Source of the DNA: Pocillopora verrucosa
Lineage: Eukaryota; Cnidaria; Anthozoa; Scleractinia; Pocilloporidae
Assembly: GCF_036669915.1 (NCBI RefSeq)
Contig: NC_089320.1
Coordinates: forward strand, 13,199,787 to 13,263,786
Direction of reading: 5' to 3'
DNA: 64,000 nucleotides
Part shown: positions 13,201 to 35,257 of the stretch, in pieces
Layout of the letters: every line of letters starts with the position of its first letter
Numbering within the stretch: position 1 is the first letter of the stretch
Program-made: the position numbers and the translations under genes
Notes under the pieces: model-generated
The model's input: the letters and a program-made list of their open reading frames with translations, nothing else
Databases searched by the model: none
What the model was told of the DNA's origin: nothing

Positions 13201-16200
13201 AGCTGCTAATATAACGTTACTCCTTCTGCAGCGATTTGACATCAAGCAATCCTCCAAAAGCCAGAAACAAAAGATCTAGGCCATGTTCCATGGAACGGAA
13301 CATTGAACTTCGTTTGGTGTTCGTTTCCCATGAACGTCTTTGTTTAACCCTTTACACTCTAACATCAGTATGCATATTCTCCATACATTTCCTAAGGTGC
13401 TGACAAGGAGAATTTGTTCAACAATCTAGAGCTACTATCATTGATGATCATTTCCTTTTTTCTTGTGGCCTTAATTAGTGATTTAGGGGGTGATATTGTA
13501 AGGAGAAATTAGATGCTGGTCACTCTCAAGTGTTAAAGGGTTAAGGCTCTACACTGATAAGCCCCCTCTGGTGAAGGTAAAGTTTGCCAACGGGCCTGAC
13601 TTACGCAGAGCTATTTCCGATTGGGTGTTGATAATCCAGGATTTGTTGGGTTTTGCTTTACGTCGCCTTGAGATTGGTCCAAAGACTAGCGCCACTTTCT
13701 CAACCAATCAGATCTCAAACTATAACCGACATCGGCCTAGTCACTCGCATTTTCCCGCCTTAGGAACGGTTTTCTTTTAACACTGAATTCTTATTGGCTC
13801 CCTATATTTCCCTTTGCTTTAATTGGCTATTTTGAGCACTTTGGATTTAGTTTTACGACACACTACTTTCTGTACCACAATGGGTAGTATTGCTGCTCTG
13901 CAAGAGTGGTATGCTTGTCTATCGCAGACTACCACTAACATTTCGTCACAGTTTTCTGACAATTCGCACCATTTACCCGTCTACACTCCCACAGGGGTTT
14001 TAATTACTTTTTCCATAAATGGTTGCCTATGGTTTCATTAACGGCCTGTGTTCGTAAAAGGGAAGATAAAGCGAAATCCAAGCTTTAGCCGAAATGGGCC
14101 CTTGACAATAAAGTCAGGGTCTTACCTGAGAACATAACGCAGTGGGCCGGTTATCAAGATGAAGTTAAGCCGTTGTTCAACAAGACCGCGTTCTAAGCCA
14201 TCCTCGATTTAGCCGAACCCATTATCTGAACATTTATTTTCATGAACAGTATTAAGAGAGCCGAAAGCTAATAGTGAAAGGACATTTGTTTTAAATAAAT
14301 CAACCCTCTTGTAGAGAATCCCTGATCATGAGGTCCACTGATCACGTAAAACCGGTGTTTGGGTTAGACCTGGTGTAAATAACCTGCCCAATGACTTTTT
14401 GTTCAGTCAGAGTCCAGCTCACCAATCGTTTGGCCTCTACATCTCCTGGCAATTGCCTAAAGAAAGCATTAGTTGCACTGGCGAAGGATGAGCTTTTACG
14501 CGTCTATCACTGCATTGTAAATGAAAACAACAATAACAACAGCTATCTCTGGTTTATTTTTTTGTTTGTTTTTTTTTTCCTTAGGATGGCTCCATTCAAG
14601 CGTGGGATACCAGAAAACCCTTTGTAAGTCTCCGTTTTTTCCTTGCTATGATGATACCATTTCCTCTGCCTCTATAGGAGTGAAGCATGGTCATTTGAAT
14701 ACATGGTTTGAATACCAATCTGCATCAGAGCAATTGTAAGTTGAGAGTCGAAAGTAAGTCGGGATTGCATTAAGTTTCCTTTACTGCGCTCCATGATTGG
14801 TTCAAGTCATTGTGTACATTCTCCATACTGTTCTCTATACATTTCCTATCATGCTATCCTGGCCCTGGTCATTCGAAGGGTGGATAACGCCATCTGCTGG
14901 ATAACGCCATCCACTGGATAAATCTCTATCTGGTGGATAGCGCGGTACGTTTTGTTCACATTTACCCGTTGGATAGCGGTTTATCCATAGAATAGCATTA
15001 TCCGCCCTTTAAACTACTGGGCTCTGGAGCCTGAATTTGTTCACTTACCTAGAGCTTCATTCGTTGGTGATCACTTTCCTATTCTCGTGACCTTAATATT
15101 TGATTCAGCGGTGATACTGTAATGGAAATACACGCTGACTGTCATCTACTCTAAACATAAAGCATTTTTCTGAATATAAGTTTTACCTTAACAGATCCAC
15201 ACAACATACATTCAGCGAACTGCACATGCTCTGGGTAGTGACACGTCGTGTCTTTCCTTCTCCCACGAAGGAAACTCTTTGGCTTCCAGGGGAGGTGAGA
15301 GTAAAAAAGTGCAAAATGGAGCTTGCTGGCAAGGGGGAGGGAGCGGAGGGGAATTTGACCACGGTTCAACTTGATGACTTGGCGATTGAACTATCGAAAG
15401 CATCAATATTATCGTCACATTGGCGTTGTTTTGTTGTCAAAAATTTTATCCCTTGACCACCTCCATAAGGATGTGGTAGCTTTTTAAAGCCCCATTATAA
15501 ATTTTACCTTTGTAGGCTCTGAACCCTTCACGCCCCAACATCAGTATGCATGTTCTCCATACTGTTCCTTATACATTTCCTAAGGTATTGACAAGGAGAA
15601 TTTGTTAAACAATCAAGAACTTCTGTTGTTAGTGATCATCTCCTTCATTCTCGTGACCTTAATGTGTGATTCAGGGGTGAGATCGTAAAAGAGTAATTAG
15701 AAGCTAGTCACTCTTAGTTTCAAAGAGCGAAATAATGTTTCCGAGTAAAATATGTGGTTTTTATTCCAGCATTGTATTAGCTTGTCTCTAAATGGATTTT
15801 GTACTTCCTTTTTTGAGATTCCCTCCACAAACTGTGAAATTACAGGAGGAATGCTTGACTGGTAGAAGTACCTTATCTTAAACACAATGCATCCATTACT
15901 TGATTGTATCCGATCCTTCATTTGGTTCTCCTTAAAAAGCTGACTTTAAATTATTGGCTGCAGGTGACGATACTCTGAAAACTTGGGATCTGAGGAACTT
16001 CAAGGAATATCTCAATGTCGCCATGAATTTAACAAACTACTATCCACAGTAAGCCTTTATTATTAATTTTCAGTAAAATAAATGCTGTTTTTCGATGGGC
16101 TATCCAAGTGGGTGCAATTGGGCTTGTAGGGAAGGTGCCCCTTTCGAATGAGTGTAGACAGACTGGACCCAAAGTTATCACATTAGCCAAACATAACCAA

Positions 16201-19200
16201 GGTTAACATCAAAGGGCGTCGGTGACAGCTCGGGCTACCTCAAACGCGGGAAATCGCTTGTAGACAAGACGGTATTATTTTTGTTTTGCTTCTGGTTGTT
16301 CGAGTGTATGGCACGAGTTTACAAGACCAATCACAAAGTGTGGGAAGAAAAAAAAACCATTGCAATGCTGCTTCACTTTCTACGCTCATTTGTAAATTTC
16401 TCTCAGTTGATGAACTGATGTAATAAACCTCACGAATTAGCAAGCTTAATGAATTTTGTAAAATCCACTTTTTTTTTTCTTGTTTCTTAGAACTTCATGT
16501 CTGTTTAGTCCGGACGACAAGTTGATAGTAACGGGAACATCTGTAAAGAAAGGACAGGTAAGTCCTTTTTGACGTTGTAATTCTTCAGTCTATGGGAGAA
16601 AACAACAACAACAACAGGCAAACAAATAAGCAAACCACATATGTTGAAGGATAAAGAATGTGCTAACAAAGATAAAATCAGCTTATAGTGTCGATATATT
16701 TGTAAATATTATTGACATCCAGGCCCTCAATGACTAGAGACGTTTGAAGGAGCTTGCAAGCGACGAAAAGCAGTTGTGGTTGTCAGGAAAAACGGCAGTC
16801 CAATATCTATTTTTCTTTGCCTGACCTTTGCTTTTATTTTTTCATCGGGCTTTATTTGCCCATTTGCTCTCACGAGAGTCCATAGAAATGTCTAAGTTGT
16901 TGCTCAAAAAAATAATGTAACCAGGTTCTCCTTTTGGTCATAGGGATCAGGTCAGCTGGTGTTCTTGGAAAGGGAGTCCTTGCGAAAACTGTACGAGTTT
17001 GATGTGATGGAGTCGGTAAGTTGCTGCTGTCTTTACTCTTACTTCGTGTGTCGTTTATAAGGTTTTTTTAATTGTTAAATCACGTTCCTACTCCCCTAGC
17101 TCAGCGTGTCAAATCTGTGCTGGCCCTCAAATGAATCATTGGGCCATGAAGCGGAATAATAAATTGTGGCAGACCTACGAGTAAGGCTAACAGTAATTGG
17201 GTGGACTCTGTGTCAAGGTTCGAATCTTGGTTAGGGCTTAGATGGACTGTTATTCCATCTAGGGAAGGAGAGGGGGTTAAGAAGTGATTAACATGCGAGC
17301 CGGTGATGAGAATACCTAAACCCATCAGGTAGAAGTTTTTATCTTGATGTACATGTAACACCAAATTCTTGTAACTAATTTACAAGGAAACGTGTAGCAG
17401 TTGTTAGGGAGATTTAATGATCAGATCAAGGGAGTTAAAGTGTTAAGCTATTATGGTATATAAAGGGATTCATCAACGGTAAAAAAAGCGGAGATAATTT
17501 AAGCATCGAAATGTAACGTTTCTAAGTTGCTTTCTGTTTTGTAGAAGATTTGGTAATCTCTAAAACTGCAGCGAAATATTTAAGTATTCGAGCAGATTTT
17601 CATTGAGTGTCGAATGTCAGCCAGGATTGCGTTCCTTCTATTTCATGTCGCCTTGTGAGGGCTGTGGAAAACCCGCGTTACGTACTAAACCAGTCAGAAA
17701 AAAGATAAAACTAGTCTTGACAAGGTCACACGATTTTTCCTTTGTGTCCAAAATTATTACTTGTTTTTACTTAAAGTCATTTCTCATCCGCTCTTTGCTG
17801 ATCTTTACCTTCGTTCTGATTTTCTTTCGTTTTCGATTTACAACATTCAATAGGAAGGCGCGCTAACAATCACTGTGTGTTTGGTTTTTCAGAGCGTCGT
17901 TAGCTGCTTATGGCACCCCAAGTTAAATCAGATTGTGGTCGGTTGTGGAAATGGAACTACCAAGGTATACTTTGACCCCGAGAAGAGCAACAAGTGAGTT
18001 GGCTTTAACTCTTTACACCCTAACATCAGTATGCATATTCTCCACACTGTTCTCTATACATTTCCTAAGTGCTGACAAGGAGAATTAGCTTAACAATCCA
18101 GAGCTTCTGTAGTTGTTGATCACTTCCATTATTCTCATGACCCTAATGTTTGATTCAGGGGGGATATTGTAAGGAGAAATTAGACACTAATCACTCGTTG
18201 GGGTTAAAGGGTTAAATGATTGTTAACTTTTATTTTCGTTGCTAACGTGTCTTGTGTTAGTAGTTCTTTACCGTATTACTTCTTAAAGTTGTTGTTCTCT
18301 TTGTTTATGATTTTTAAAGGGGAGCTAAACTTTGCGCTGGAAATGTGAAAAGAAAAGTCGCTTCTAAAGAGATGCCATTGAAAGATCACATTATCACTCG
18401 TGAGTATAATTCTGTGCATTTTTTTCCATTTGAGGATTAAAGAGATTCCAATGAAAACACAAAATTGATGAAATGAGATTCCACGTTCCTAATTTCTGAC
18501 TAAGTTGGCTAATTTTAACCGATACTGAAATTACAATGTCTTTTGTCTTGTTTTGTAGCACATTCATTACCTATGTTCCGCGAAAAGCGATTCAAGAATA
18601 AGAAGAAGTTGAAAGAAGCAGATCGGAAGGACCCCGTCAGGTCACACAGACCGGATTTGCCAGTCACTGGCCCAGGTGAGCGTTTAGTTTCATTGATTGA
18701 ATTCAAAAGGCCAACCACAGCTAAGGTAAATACAGCAGGAGAACCAATGAAGACCCTTGTGACGTGCCTTGAGTGCGAGAAAACGTGATCAACGATGTTT
18801 TAATTGGTTGTGCTTCTTTTGCACCTGATTGGTTTACAGGGTAGCTTGAGATTTCTAGACCTATCGCAGAGTGTGGTAAAGCAAAACCAAAGCAGTTTTA
18901 GATTAGATTGGGCACGCAACTGGATGATGCTCCATAGGGGACTGAAGTTTTGATAACAACTATGTATTTTGATAAAAGTAGCCTCTAAACCTGCGTAGGA
19001 AGCATTTGAGCACGGATGAGTGTAAAATATCTGCTTATTTTTATAAAATGTCAGCTAATTGATGCTGTGGCTTTTTTTCCAGGCCATGGTGGCAGAGTTA
19101 CATCTGGTATGTCATTGTCAGCTTATGTGGTGAAAAGCATGGCACTGGAGATGAAAGATGATTCGCATCCTCGTGAGGCCATCCTCAAACACGCAAAGGT

Positions 19201-20076
19201 ATACAGTGTAGCTGTGGTGTGTTCATTCTTTGTCCGAAAAGTCAATCAGCTCGCTTTCCTGTGTGCATGTTTCCTTGCCTTAATGCACCGTTATGTCCGC
19301 CTGTCTGTCGCTTGGTCTGTCAATCTTTTGACCTCTGTCTTTTTGTTTTTATATACTAGCTTATTAACGCCTGTCTTTGTCTGACTGTCTGCATACATGG
19401 CTTTCTGTATCTGTCTTTCTGCACAACTGTTTTCGTCACTTGAATGTTCTGGTTTTCTGTCTCTCTTTGTGATTGTCTGGCTCTATTCCACTGTCCGTCT
19501 GTCTGTCAGTGGCCGTCGGTCTAATTTGTCTGTTTCTCTGCCCCTGTTACTCTTGCCTGCCCGCCTGTCTGACTGCCTGGTGTCTGTCTGTCTGCCTGCC
19601 TGACTGCTTCGTGTCTGACTGTATGTATATATGTATGGTGGTAAGTCAGTCGGTGTTTGCGTCTGTCTCACCGGCATCATATTTTTCTTTTCTCAGGCTG
19701 CCGCAGAAGATCCTTACTGGGTGTCACCAGCATATGCACAGTAAGTTTGATACACCTTGAGCTATTGGCTCCTGTTTAGACCAAGTTTCGGTGCAATTAT
19801 CGAACATGGATGTCAAAATCAGGCCAGCTCAGCTGTTTATTTTTAATAATGTACCAAGTACGAAGAGTGATGTTTGGGGTTTTTTTGTCTCGTCGTAAGC
19901 TGGACTCTTGACTCTCACTGTGTTGTGGATCTCATTAATTATCTTTCAGTGTCTTCGTAAAGGCCTGACTTTCTTTTTTTCCTTTCAGTACCCAACCCAG
20001 AACTGTCTTCCAAGAAGAAGAGGAAGATGACGAAGATGAAGAAGAATCTCAAAGAAAAAAGATGAAATTATTGTAG
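5722..20076 (+). CDS. WDR70: WD repeat-containing protein 70 (WDR70)
   Basis: Nuclear WD40 protein; in other eukaryotes the family is linked to chromatin and the DNA-damage response. The 23 exons are 5722-5761, 6597-6662, 7329-7418, 7671-7750, 8501-8584, 9447-9506, 9998-10060, 10568-10708, 11299-11382, 12215-12291, 12682-12752, 13021-13088, 14585-14623, 15195-15294, 15964-16048, 16491-16557, 16944-17015, 17893-17993, 18320-18399, 18559-18675, 19083-19198, 19697-19740 and 19989-20076. They sum to 1833 nt, giving 610 aa plus stop, all GT-AG. The family N-terminal signature MGFSGFGKK is at about residues 29-37, an acidic Asp run at about 103-118, WD40 repeats span about 140-440 (for example LVTGGYDYEVKFWDF and the CSNDGTVRIW blade), and a basic then acidic C-terminal tail follows. 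Human WDR70 is slightly longer (654 aa). The first ATG opens the frame directly after the YY1-like motif. The introns are full of MITEs. Confidence 0.95.
6876..7086 (+). repeat. TTAA MITE, type B, degenerate (WDR70 intron 2)
   Basis: It shares the internal blocks of type B: ATCTCATTAGTAATTCTC near the left end, TTGGTATTGGATCAACT in the middle, and GTCTTGGTCACTC at the right end. The terminal AACCCTTT/AAAGGGTT repeats have eroded. Confidence 0.6.
8078..8400 (+). repeat. tRNA-derived SINE (WDR70 intron 4)
   Basis: The left end is tRNA-like: an A-box-like AATGGTAAGTGC at about 8089 and a B-box-like GAGGTTGAGACC at about 8132. It is followed by the block GTGTTCTTGAGCAAAATACTTTACT (8155-8180), an imperfect copy of a motif seen again at the right edge of the window. 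The tail (8260-8400) matches what I remember of a common coral SINE, which is recollection and not a search. No cloverleaf-competent tRNA gene is present. Confidence 0.6.
8525..8552 (+). repeat. (GAT)n trinucleotide run inside WDR70 exon 5
   Basis: A run of GAT triplets within the coding exon encodes consecutive Asp residues in the acidic linker before the WD40 domain. As an in-frame microsatellite it is a likely site of length polymorphism without frameshift. Confidence 0.8.
8950..9408 (+). repeat. ~460-bp dispersed repeat, copy 1 (WDR70 intron 5)
   Basis: Collinear with 28221-28699 in the PI3K gene. Shared blocks include TTCTGATTGGCTRCCTGA, a GTGGGTTTATT-like block, AATAAACAAGTYATTCTTGA, GGTCTTTGTCTCAGTC and AACTTGGCYAAT. 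I found no clear terminal repeats or coding capacity. The class is unknown to me. Confidence 0.65.
9797..9905 (+). repeat. TTAA MITE, type C, truncated (WDR70 intron 6)
   Basis: Contains CCAAGATCTGATTGTTAATTCTCCCCTCTAGCTGCC followed by TTGGTGCTAGATCAAGATAACAA, the left half of type C. The right half is absent. Confidence 0.55.
10231..10483. repeat. Snap-back (foldback) element, copy 1 (WDR70 intron 7)
   Basis: Two inverted arms face each other: one with TATCAACTGAGTTGATAATG and a 'tgacctccataaagagtttt' style block, the other with its near-complement ending in TTGATAATACTTAATTGCCC. The loop is short and rich in GTTAGCCCTTC / AAGGGCTGA. A flank with TTTCTAAAGAAACTGTGGTG marks the outer side. 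Same family as the three copies at 59.5-60.96 kb. Confidence 0.7.
11041..11246 (+). repeat. TTAA MITE, type C (WDR70 intron 8)
   Basis: Starts TTAACCCTTTAACTCCCAAG and ends near GATTAAC. The interior carries the type C blocks (CTCTAGCTGC, GGTGTTAGATCAAGATAAC, GGGAGAAGTTACATGCTG). The right terminal repeat is degraded. Confidence 0.7.
11441..11651 (+). repeat. TTAA MITE, type B, intact ends (WDR70 intron 9)
   Basis: Begins TTAACCCTTTAACTCCCAGA and ends GGGAGTTAAAGGGTTAA, giving inverted ends of about 16 bp with TTAA at both extremities. Length is 211 bp with no coding capacity. The TTAA target and CCCTTT termini resemble piggyBac-type non-autonomous elements; that class is inference. Confidence 0.8.
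13344..13544 (+). repeat. TTAA MITE, type A, intact ends (WDR70 intron 12)
   Basis: Starts TTAACCCTTTACACTCTAAC and ends GTGTTAAAGGGTTAA. The interior has CAGTATGCATATTCTCC, CTGACAAGGAGAATTTG, GTGATATTGTAAGGAGAAAT and GATGCTGGTCACTCTC, the diagnostic type A blocks. Confidence 0.8.
13607..13862 (+). repeat. 24-bp-TIR element, copy 1, right end lost (WDR70 intron 12)
   Basis: The left end AGAGCTATTTCCGATTGGGTG and the internal blocks ATTGGTCC...GCGCCACTTTCTCAACCAATCAGAT match the complete copy at 60416-60678. The right inverted end is missing or strongly diverged near TTTTACGACAC. Confidence 0.6.
14870..15035. repeat. Palindrome-rich repeat with GGATAACGCCATC units (WDR70 intron 13)
   Basis: Several short units of GGATAACGCCATC/TGGATAGCG occur in both orientations between an AAGGGTGGATAACG left end and an ATTATCCGCCCTTTAAA right end, so the ends are inverted copies. 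It looks like a small non-autonomous foldback element. Confidence 0.55.
15521..15728 (+). repeat. TTAA MITE, type A, degenerate (WDR70 intron 14)
   Basis: Contains the type A blocks CAGTATGCATGTTCTCC, AAGGTATTGACAAGGAGAA and GATTCAGGGGTGAGAT, with eroded ends. Confidence 0.65.
18005..18215 (+). repeat. TTAA MITE, type A, intact ends (WDR70 intron 18)
   Basis: Begins TTAACTCTTTACACCCTAAC and ends GGGGTTAAAGGGTTAA. The type A interior is present throughout. Confidence 0.78.
19295..19625 (+). repeat. Degenerate CTGT/CTGC low-complexity tract (WDR70 intron 21)
   Basis: Loosely repeated GTCTGTCTGCCTGCCTGACTG-type sequence. It creates overlapping chance ORFs on both strands that have no protein character. 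Confidence 0.7.
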
Positions 20077-20190
20077 GATATGAAATGGAGGCAGGAATAA
20101 AACAGCGGTGAGGGACTGGGCCCATCTCCTGGTGTCATGAAACAAACAAACAAAAATCGTATTTGAGACTTATACGCTGTTATAAATGCC

Positions 20191-20196
20191 AATAAA
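20191..20196 (+). promoter_or_regulatory. Polyadenylation signal of WDR70
   Basis: AATAAA lies 115 bp after the WDR70 stop codon and is the first canonical signal after it. Confidence 0.6.
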
Positions 20197-21370
20197 GTTA
20201 AGAGGACCATTCAACGTGTGTTTGCCATGATCTCTCTTTCGTACCACAATCAAAGGCTTGCTGAAGTTTTAAATCGGGGGTTGTTTGCTCTTTTGGGACA
20301 TAAAATTCTTCATAACAAATTTGCGAGAGACCGAAGAGCGACGTGTGTATTTTCGTGCTGCCCTTGTCCACAGATATTGACTGGAACCAAATACATTTAC
20401 TGCAAAGTCGCACGGCAATATCTCCGTTGTCGCTAACGTCTTCTTTACTCCTTTCAAAACCAGAGTAAGCTGCGAACCAGACGAATATTTGAAATCCACA
20501 ATGGTGTAAATGCCCTTATTAGCTCACAAACGGTTTGAGAGGAGAAATTAAGCTAAGCTCTTAATCCCTGTTGTTATGGTGACAGTGACTTAATCTAGCG
20601 GAAGTAATGAGGAATTGTTTGTCTGTCGAGTTGGCGAAAACTGATTGTTATGTCTCCGTGTGATTTATTACCGGATGTGTAGCCCAAGTAACTTACGTAA
20701 ATTGTTTAAGCTCAGCAAAGAAATTACGAGACACTCCGTTCCTTTAGCAAGTAAAAAATCAGCTTAGATAACTTAGTCGAATAGTTCCTTTCTTTGAGCA
20801 AATCCACTTTCGAACTACAGAGGGGTAACTGAAGTATCAAATATGTCTCAGAGGAACTTTTAAGAAGGTATCCTTTCTCGGAAACAGATAATGTTGTGAT
20901 AGGCCACTTAAAAACGAGAAAAATTGAATAGCACCGGATTTATACATTCTTCTACCGAAGGATTCATGATTCCAGTACGCTCGTGCGACTCTCGCATCTC
21001 ATTCACAACTCACAATATTGACCTCGTGTTGAAGTGGTGGGATGAAATATTTTTTCAACCGCTTTTTTGAAGATTCAGATCTAAACACTGCACTTAAATC
21101 GAGTGCAGATTACTAGGTGTATGTGGAAAAATAATATTGAGATTCATTTGCTGTGTTGTTTATTGTTGTATAACAGTGTCCCTTTGTTTATTTCCAGCGT
21201 TTTCCGGGAAATATTGCTGAAAGGCGCCTTGAACATTAACTGCTAGAGGATTATGGGAGCCCTATGCGGAAATGTGACGCCGGTACAGAGAGTTACAAGT
21301 GATGTGTTAGCTCTGTGAGCAGTATTCCACGAACAAATCGCCACAAAAATCACTTTTTTAAACATTGAGA
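20197..21370. other. Intergenic region and PI3K promoter/5' UTR
   Basis: About 1.2 kb between WDR70 and the PI3K start. Only chance ORFs are seen. The last 200 bp before the PI3K ATG, from about 21190, probably hold the first exon or 5' UTR; I could not fix a transcription start. Confidence 0.5.
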
Positions 21371-33149
<11,779 letters not shown>

Positions 33150-33422
33150 AAAATAAATTACGTCGTCTTCTGCTAATGAGTGCTGTAGCGTCAATTCCTT
33201 CCACAGACCCCTCGATGTTTGGGTCACCACAAGAACGTTCACGGGGAGGAGGGGAAAGAATTTTTTGGTCATGAAATGACGTCATTACAGGAGCTTGTCA
33301 ATCAACAGGAGACAACAAATAGTAAATTTCGGTGGCCTCTCTATGAGAAGGATATGTAGACACATACATTTTTTACTTTGAATGTATTAAAATCATATTT
33401 GTGAACTATGGATGTAGAAATT

Positions 33423-33600
33423 GATATTAGAGCAGTCTTCGCTGTAATGAAAATAAGGCCTGAAAAGAAAAAAAAAAAGTCTTAAGTCCTGTACGGGATT
33501 TGAACTCAGTACTTTTGCGATACCTGTGCAGTGCTCTTCTCACTGAGCTAACAAGCCAACTGGGAGCTGGTTGTTATGCTGGTTTTTAATATACCCATGA
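33423..33600 (-). repeat. tRNA-derived SINE copy (minus strand)
   Basis: On the - strand the order is a tRNA-like head with TTAGCTCAGTGAGAAGAGC (A box) and GAGTTCAAATCCCGTA (B box), then a poly-T run, then a tail with CAGGCCTTATTTTCATTAC. The upstream copy of the head is complete but lacks a believable anticodon stem and acceptor pairing. Confidence 0.6.
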
Positions 33601-33669
33601 ATTGATGAATAAAATGTCTGTGAATATGTGCAAATCATACATGTGAATTGCGGATTAGGAGATTAATAT

Positions 33670-33950
33670 GAAAGCGATCTTCGTAATAAAGAACACTGCT
33701 TAAGTAGGAGTGGAAATAAGGCGATCATATCTTCATGAAATCACAGTCATTTTTTCATCACTTCACGTATTTATTACGAACCAACGTAAAAATCAACTCG
33801 TATTTAGCTTGTTAGCTCAGTTGGTATAGCACTGTACTAGTATCGCAGAAGTCATGGGTTCAAATCCTGATTTTTTTTTTTCAAGCTGTATTTTCGCTAC
33901 TGCTTAAGTAGTGTTCATTGCTGCGAAGGTCGTTTTCACATTAACATACA
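33670..33950 (+). repeat. Inverted pair of the same tRNA-derived SINE
   Basis: A minus-oriented tail (33670-33735, ACACTGCTTAAGTAGGAGTGG) faces a plus-oriented full copy. In the latter TTAGCTCAGTTGGTATAGCA is at about 33812, GGGTTCAAATCCTG at about 33858, and a tail with CTACTGCTTAAGTAGTGTTC at about 33898. The two tails form an inverted repeat of about 55 bp. Confidence 0.6.
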
Positions 33951-35153
33951 GTCTTTTTTTAACTTGTAAAGGTTCTTATGACATTCTGCTTTGGTTAAAG
34001 TAAAAAAAATGGTTTTAATGTAAAGAAGAGTGGACTATCACAAAGAATGGAATTACAGCACAGGAAGAAGAGTAAGATATTAAAGGGAGTCATTACGCAG
34101 AGAAATGTCAATTTACGCTGACCCTTTAAGTTGCTTTGGGGAGCTTTTTTGTGTTATCAATTTTAAAAATTTGAAATATATATGAAGTCGTATATAGGGC
34201 ATAGGTTGTTATTAGAGATGAATTTCTTTATGCTGTTTTAAGCAGGTGTTCAATTTATTTTGTAATGAGGTAGTTAGAATTTCTTGGCCAGAGGCGACCA
34301 TGTGTTACTTTGTATTCAGGGGCTCGCTTTTACTCATAGCTATCAACTCGCCAGTGTGGTGGGAACTTAATCAAATCAAGCGCAAGTGATTTAGATCGGC
34401 TGAGTGCCTTGTATGCAGATCTCAGGTAGCATTTGATTTCAACTGTTTTCTAGGAAACTTGTCTAAACGAGGCAAATGTTAGTAGTATTGGTAATAAGTT
34501 GGTAATTGAGTGGTTTAATGCTGTCCAACGTTTTTTTGCTTCGAAAAATTCAATTGAATCCTTACCATTGGTTCCTTAAGATTCTTAAAATACAAAGGGA
34601 ACAGTTTTGGCCATTAATGGTTTCGAATTTTTTTTAAAGATTTTAATTCGTCACAACCTTAATAGAAACGCCTTGAACAGATGGAACAGAAAATTGGTGC
34701 GTTTGCTAGATTAAGGTTAATGTAAGTTTTCAGATTTTTTATTTTATTTTCTTAAGAGATTATATATTAAGTTGTAAAGAATTGCTTTTAAATCGAGTCT
34801 GAGTAGATTATTAAAAACATCGGGATGAAATATACAGTTTTTTAGAATTTTTTAAAACGAATTTCGTGAGTTTTATCATTTAATTGAAATTCCAATAATT
34901 CCAATTCTAATAGGAAGATAGCGTGTTTCTAAGTCGAAAATAAAAAAGTGAAAAGAACGTAGAAGTGTGCTGTCCATGTGTTTTTCAATTTTCTTTTGTT
35001 CCTCGGGCGTTAGAGGGGGGCTTTTGATAATCCCTAAAGGTTTTCTTTGACAGCTGGTTAATAATAATCTTCAATCCTTATTGGTCGCGTCACTGGCTTC
35101 CTGATAAACTATTGGTGGATTAAATATAATCTCGTATCAAATTTCATAGGGTA

Positions 35154-35167
35154 CCGCCATCTTGAAT
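35154..35167 (-). promoter_or_regulatory. YY1-like motif upstream of the compass homeobox gene
   Basis: CCGCCATCTTGAAT, reverse complement ATTCAAGATGGCGG, is a full YY1 consensus about 90 bp before the proposed ATG at 35258. The spacing is similar to that of the motif before WDR70. Confidence 0.5.
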
Positions 35168-35257
35168 GTTTATAAATTACATATTGTCTTCAAGATGATT
35201 GAGGATCAATAACTGCAAAACTTGTTTTGCCGACCTCTTTCTGAGCGAAGATCTGTG

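Larger units (their letters stand above)
33150..35153. other. PI3K 3' UTR and intergenic region with tRNA-derived repeats
   Basis: An AATAAA at 33608-33613 could serve PI3K. Repeats at 33423-33960 are listed separately. From about 34000 to 35100 the sequence is AT-rich and I see nothing further. Confidence 0.5.

Noticed and set aside
19016..19760. Several ORFs rich in Cys, Leu and Ser
   Set aside because: They are read-through of a CTGT/CTGC low-complexity intron tract around WDR70 exons 21 and 22.
33808..33870. Possible tRNA gene (TTAGCTCAGTTGG plus GGTTCAAATCC)
   Set aside because: A and B boxes fit, but acceptor and anticodon stems do not pair well and the same sequence with the same tail recurs at 33.4 and 37.5 kb, so it is a SINE head.
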